Source of the DNA: Tahibacter amnicola
GTDB lineage: Bacteria; Pseudomonadota; Gammaproteobacteria; Xanthomonadales; Rhodanobacteraceae
Assembly (NCBI RefSeq): GCF_025398735.1
Contig: NZ_CP104694.1
Coordinates: 3,125,001 to 3,189,000, forward strand
DNA length: 64,000 nt
Direction of reading: 5' to 3'
The notes under the pieces are model-generated. The model had not been told where the DNA came from. It did no database searches and saw only the letters and a list, made by a program, of their open reading frames with translations. Shown here one piece after another: positions 62,861-64,000 of this stretch. The translations under genes and the position numbers were made by a program. Every line of letters begins with the position of its first letter. The first letter of the stretch is position 1.

Positions 62861-64000
62861 ATGAAGCGCATTTCCTTGGCGGTGGCATTGATGGTCTTTG
62901 GCGCGGGCGGCGCGACGCAGGCGCAGCCCGGTACGATGGCGATGGACGACCCGTCGACACCTCCGCTGGTGTCGGCGGAAGTGACGTCCCTGCTGGACGT
63001 CGGTGCCGACCCCGAGGTCGCACCCGCTGCCGATGCGTTCTGCCCGCTGGAGAACGCCCAGGCCATGACAACCCGGTTCTGCAACGCCACGCCGCTGCTG
63101 TTCCCGGCGGGCGGGCCGGCGTCCACCTATCCGAGCGACGTGGTCGTCAGCGGGCTCGAAGGCGTGGTGACGGACGTCCAGCTGGTGCTGCGCAACGTCA
63201 GCCACAACAACACCTCGCAGCTGGCCATGCGCCTGGAGCCGCCCAATGGCCAGGTGATCGGCATCCTCGGTAGTGGGTTCGATACGGAAACCCCGCCGGT
63301 GCCGGCCGTCACCAATGCGACGCTGACGTTCGCCGATTCCGCCCAGATCTATGCCGTGGCGGACTACGACGGCGGCAATCTCGCGTGGACCGCACCCACG
63401 GGCACCAACGTGTACCTGCCGCGCGCGTTCGCGCCGCCGGCGTTGCCCGCGCCAGCGCCGACGACGACCGTGCGCCAGATGCTCAGCAGCCTGGAGGGAA
63501 CCAACGGAAATGGCACCTGGCGCCTGTGGGCGTCGCAGAATGTCGCCAGTGAGCCGCAGCCCTCCGGCAGTGTCGCCGGGGGCTGGTGCCTGGACGTGAC
63601 GACCGCGCCGGCCAGCAACAGCTGCTACTACACCGCCACCCGCGTGGGCTCGATCAATGCGGGCGACATCACGCAGCAGGGGCGGATCACGCGCAGCGGC
63701 CGTCCTTCCCTTTGCACGCACGCCAAGCCGTCAGCGGCGCTGGAGAACGCCAACGCGGTGCGCTACGACCGGCACGATTTCCCGGCGATCTCCTCGCAGC
63801 CGGTATGCCTCACGGTCACTGCCGACTTCACCGGCTGCACTGGCAATCAGATGCAGCTGACGCTCTACAAGACCTATTCCTCGGCAACACCCAACACGGG
63901 CTATCTCGCCGACAGCGGGTTCAGCACGATCGGCACCATGGCATTCTCGACCCGGCTGAATGCGAACCAGGGGTTCACGGCCGTGGTGAGCGAAGTCGAT
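62861..64000 (+). CDS. Secreted P-domain-like protein (3' end outside window)
   Basis: At least 380 residues, open to the right edge. The ATG at 62861 has AGGCGGA upstream and gives a signal peptide (MKRISLAVALMVFGAGGATQ, cleavage near AQA). Cysteine-containing exported protein; residues about 80-245 resemble a proprotein-convertase P/Homo B-like beta jelly roll (VTDVQLVLRNVSHNNTSQL ... GTWRLWASQNVAS ... GGWCLDV). Function unknown. Whether it ends with the GF(E/Q) motif cannot be seen. Confidence 0.75.
   Translation, partial: MKRISLAVALMVFGAGGATQAQPGTMAMDDPSTPPLVSAEVTSLLDVGADPEVAPAADAFCPLENAQAMTTRFCNATPLLFPAGGPASTYPSDVVVSGLEGVVTDVQLVLRNVSHNNTSQLAMRLEPPNGQVIGILGSGFDTETPPVPAVTNATLTFADSAQIYAVADYDGGNLAWTAPTGTNVYLPRAFAPPALPAPAPTTTVRQMLSSLEGTNGNGTWRLWASQNVASEPQPSGSVAGGWCLDVTTAPASNSCYYTATRVGSINAGDITQQGRITRSGRPSLCTHAKPSAALENANAVRYDRHDFPAISSQPVCLTVTADFTGCTGNQMQLTLYKTYSSATPNTGYLADSGFSTIGTMAFSTRLNANQGFTAVVSEVD

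Overview
The window is GC-rich DNA of a free-living Gram-negative bacterium. Gene content suggests a gammaproteobacterium of the Xanthomonadales/Lysobacterales, possibly a Rhodanobacteraceae relative. The clues are many secreted peptidases and beta-helix proteins, c-di-GMP signalling, an AcnD/PrpF pair, Tat-exported enzymes and an unusual D-x-[IL]-F-x-x-G-F-[EQ] motif on exported proteins. The taxonomy is an inference. No rRNA, tRNA, CRISPR or prophage was seen.

Layout. 1-3197: 3' part of a hybrid sensor kinase. 3.3-5.2 kb: periplasmic cupin, an array of non-coding palindromic repeats and a divergent SRAP-like gene lacking its catalytic residues. 5.5-10.6 kb: secreted M28 peptidase facing a large secreted di-haem protein across a perfect bidirectional hairpin. 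10.9-21.6 kb: membrane diguanylate cyclase, HAF-repeat-like protein, serine beta-lactamase-family protein, a ModE-type regulator remnant, a lipoprotein plus small-protein pair, PanE-like reductase, Mpo1-like membrane protein, Crp/Fnr regulator, GlxA-type AraC regulator and a dienelactone hydrolase. 21.5-28.4 kb: a translationally coupled minus-strand operon of histidine kinase, single receiver and REC-PAS-GAF-GGDEF-EAL-REC phosphodiesterase; the kinase gene is broken in its first GAF domain at a run of seven T. 28.6-32.4 kb: proline iminopeptidase, M64 peptidase and a repeat protein.

32.6-41.6 kb is an arsenic island, all on the minus strand. In transcription order it holds a Cys-rich MarR regulator, ArsN1-type arsinothricin acetyltransferase, an inserted IS5-family element, an FAD oxidoreductase with an 11-cysteine tail, an MFS carrier, a second ArsR, a membrane di-iron hydroxylase (sterol desaturase family), ArsR with a C-terminal CC-x6-C, GAPDH and ArsJ. 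GAPDH plus ArsJ is the known arsenate-to-1-arseno-3-phosphoglycerate export route and ArsN1 detoxifies arsinothricin. The hydroxylase, Cys-tailed flavoprotein and MFS carrier make up an accessory module I cannot match to a described pathway. The IS landed exactly on the stop codon/ribosome-binding-site junction of arsN1 and the flavoprotein gene.

41.7-56.9 kb is rich in exported proteins: pseudopilin-like lipoprotein, sialidase-like propeller, two-subunit molybdenum hydroxylase, two beta-helix proteins, Sel1-like protein, an HExxH peptidase and an M9 collagenase-like peptidase. It also holds a 23-residue, very basic small protein gene with its own RBS and terminator. 56.9-62.2 kb holds a citrate-synthase-family protein with an N-terminal helix-turn-helix, divergent from acnD-prpF of the 2-methylcitrate cycle. 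The window ends with a CTD-type HAD phosphatase and a truncated secreted protein.
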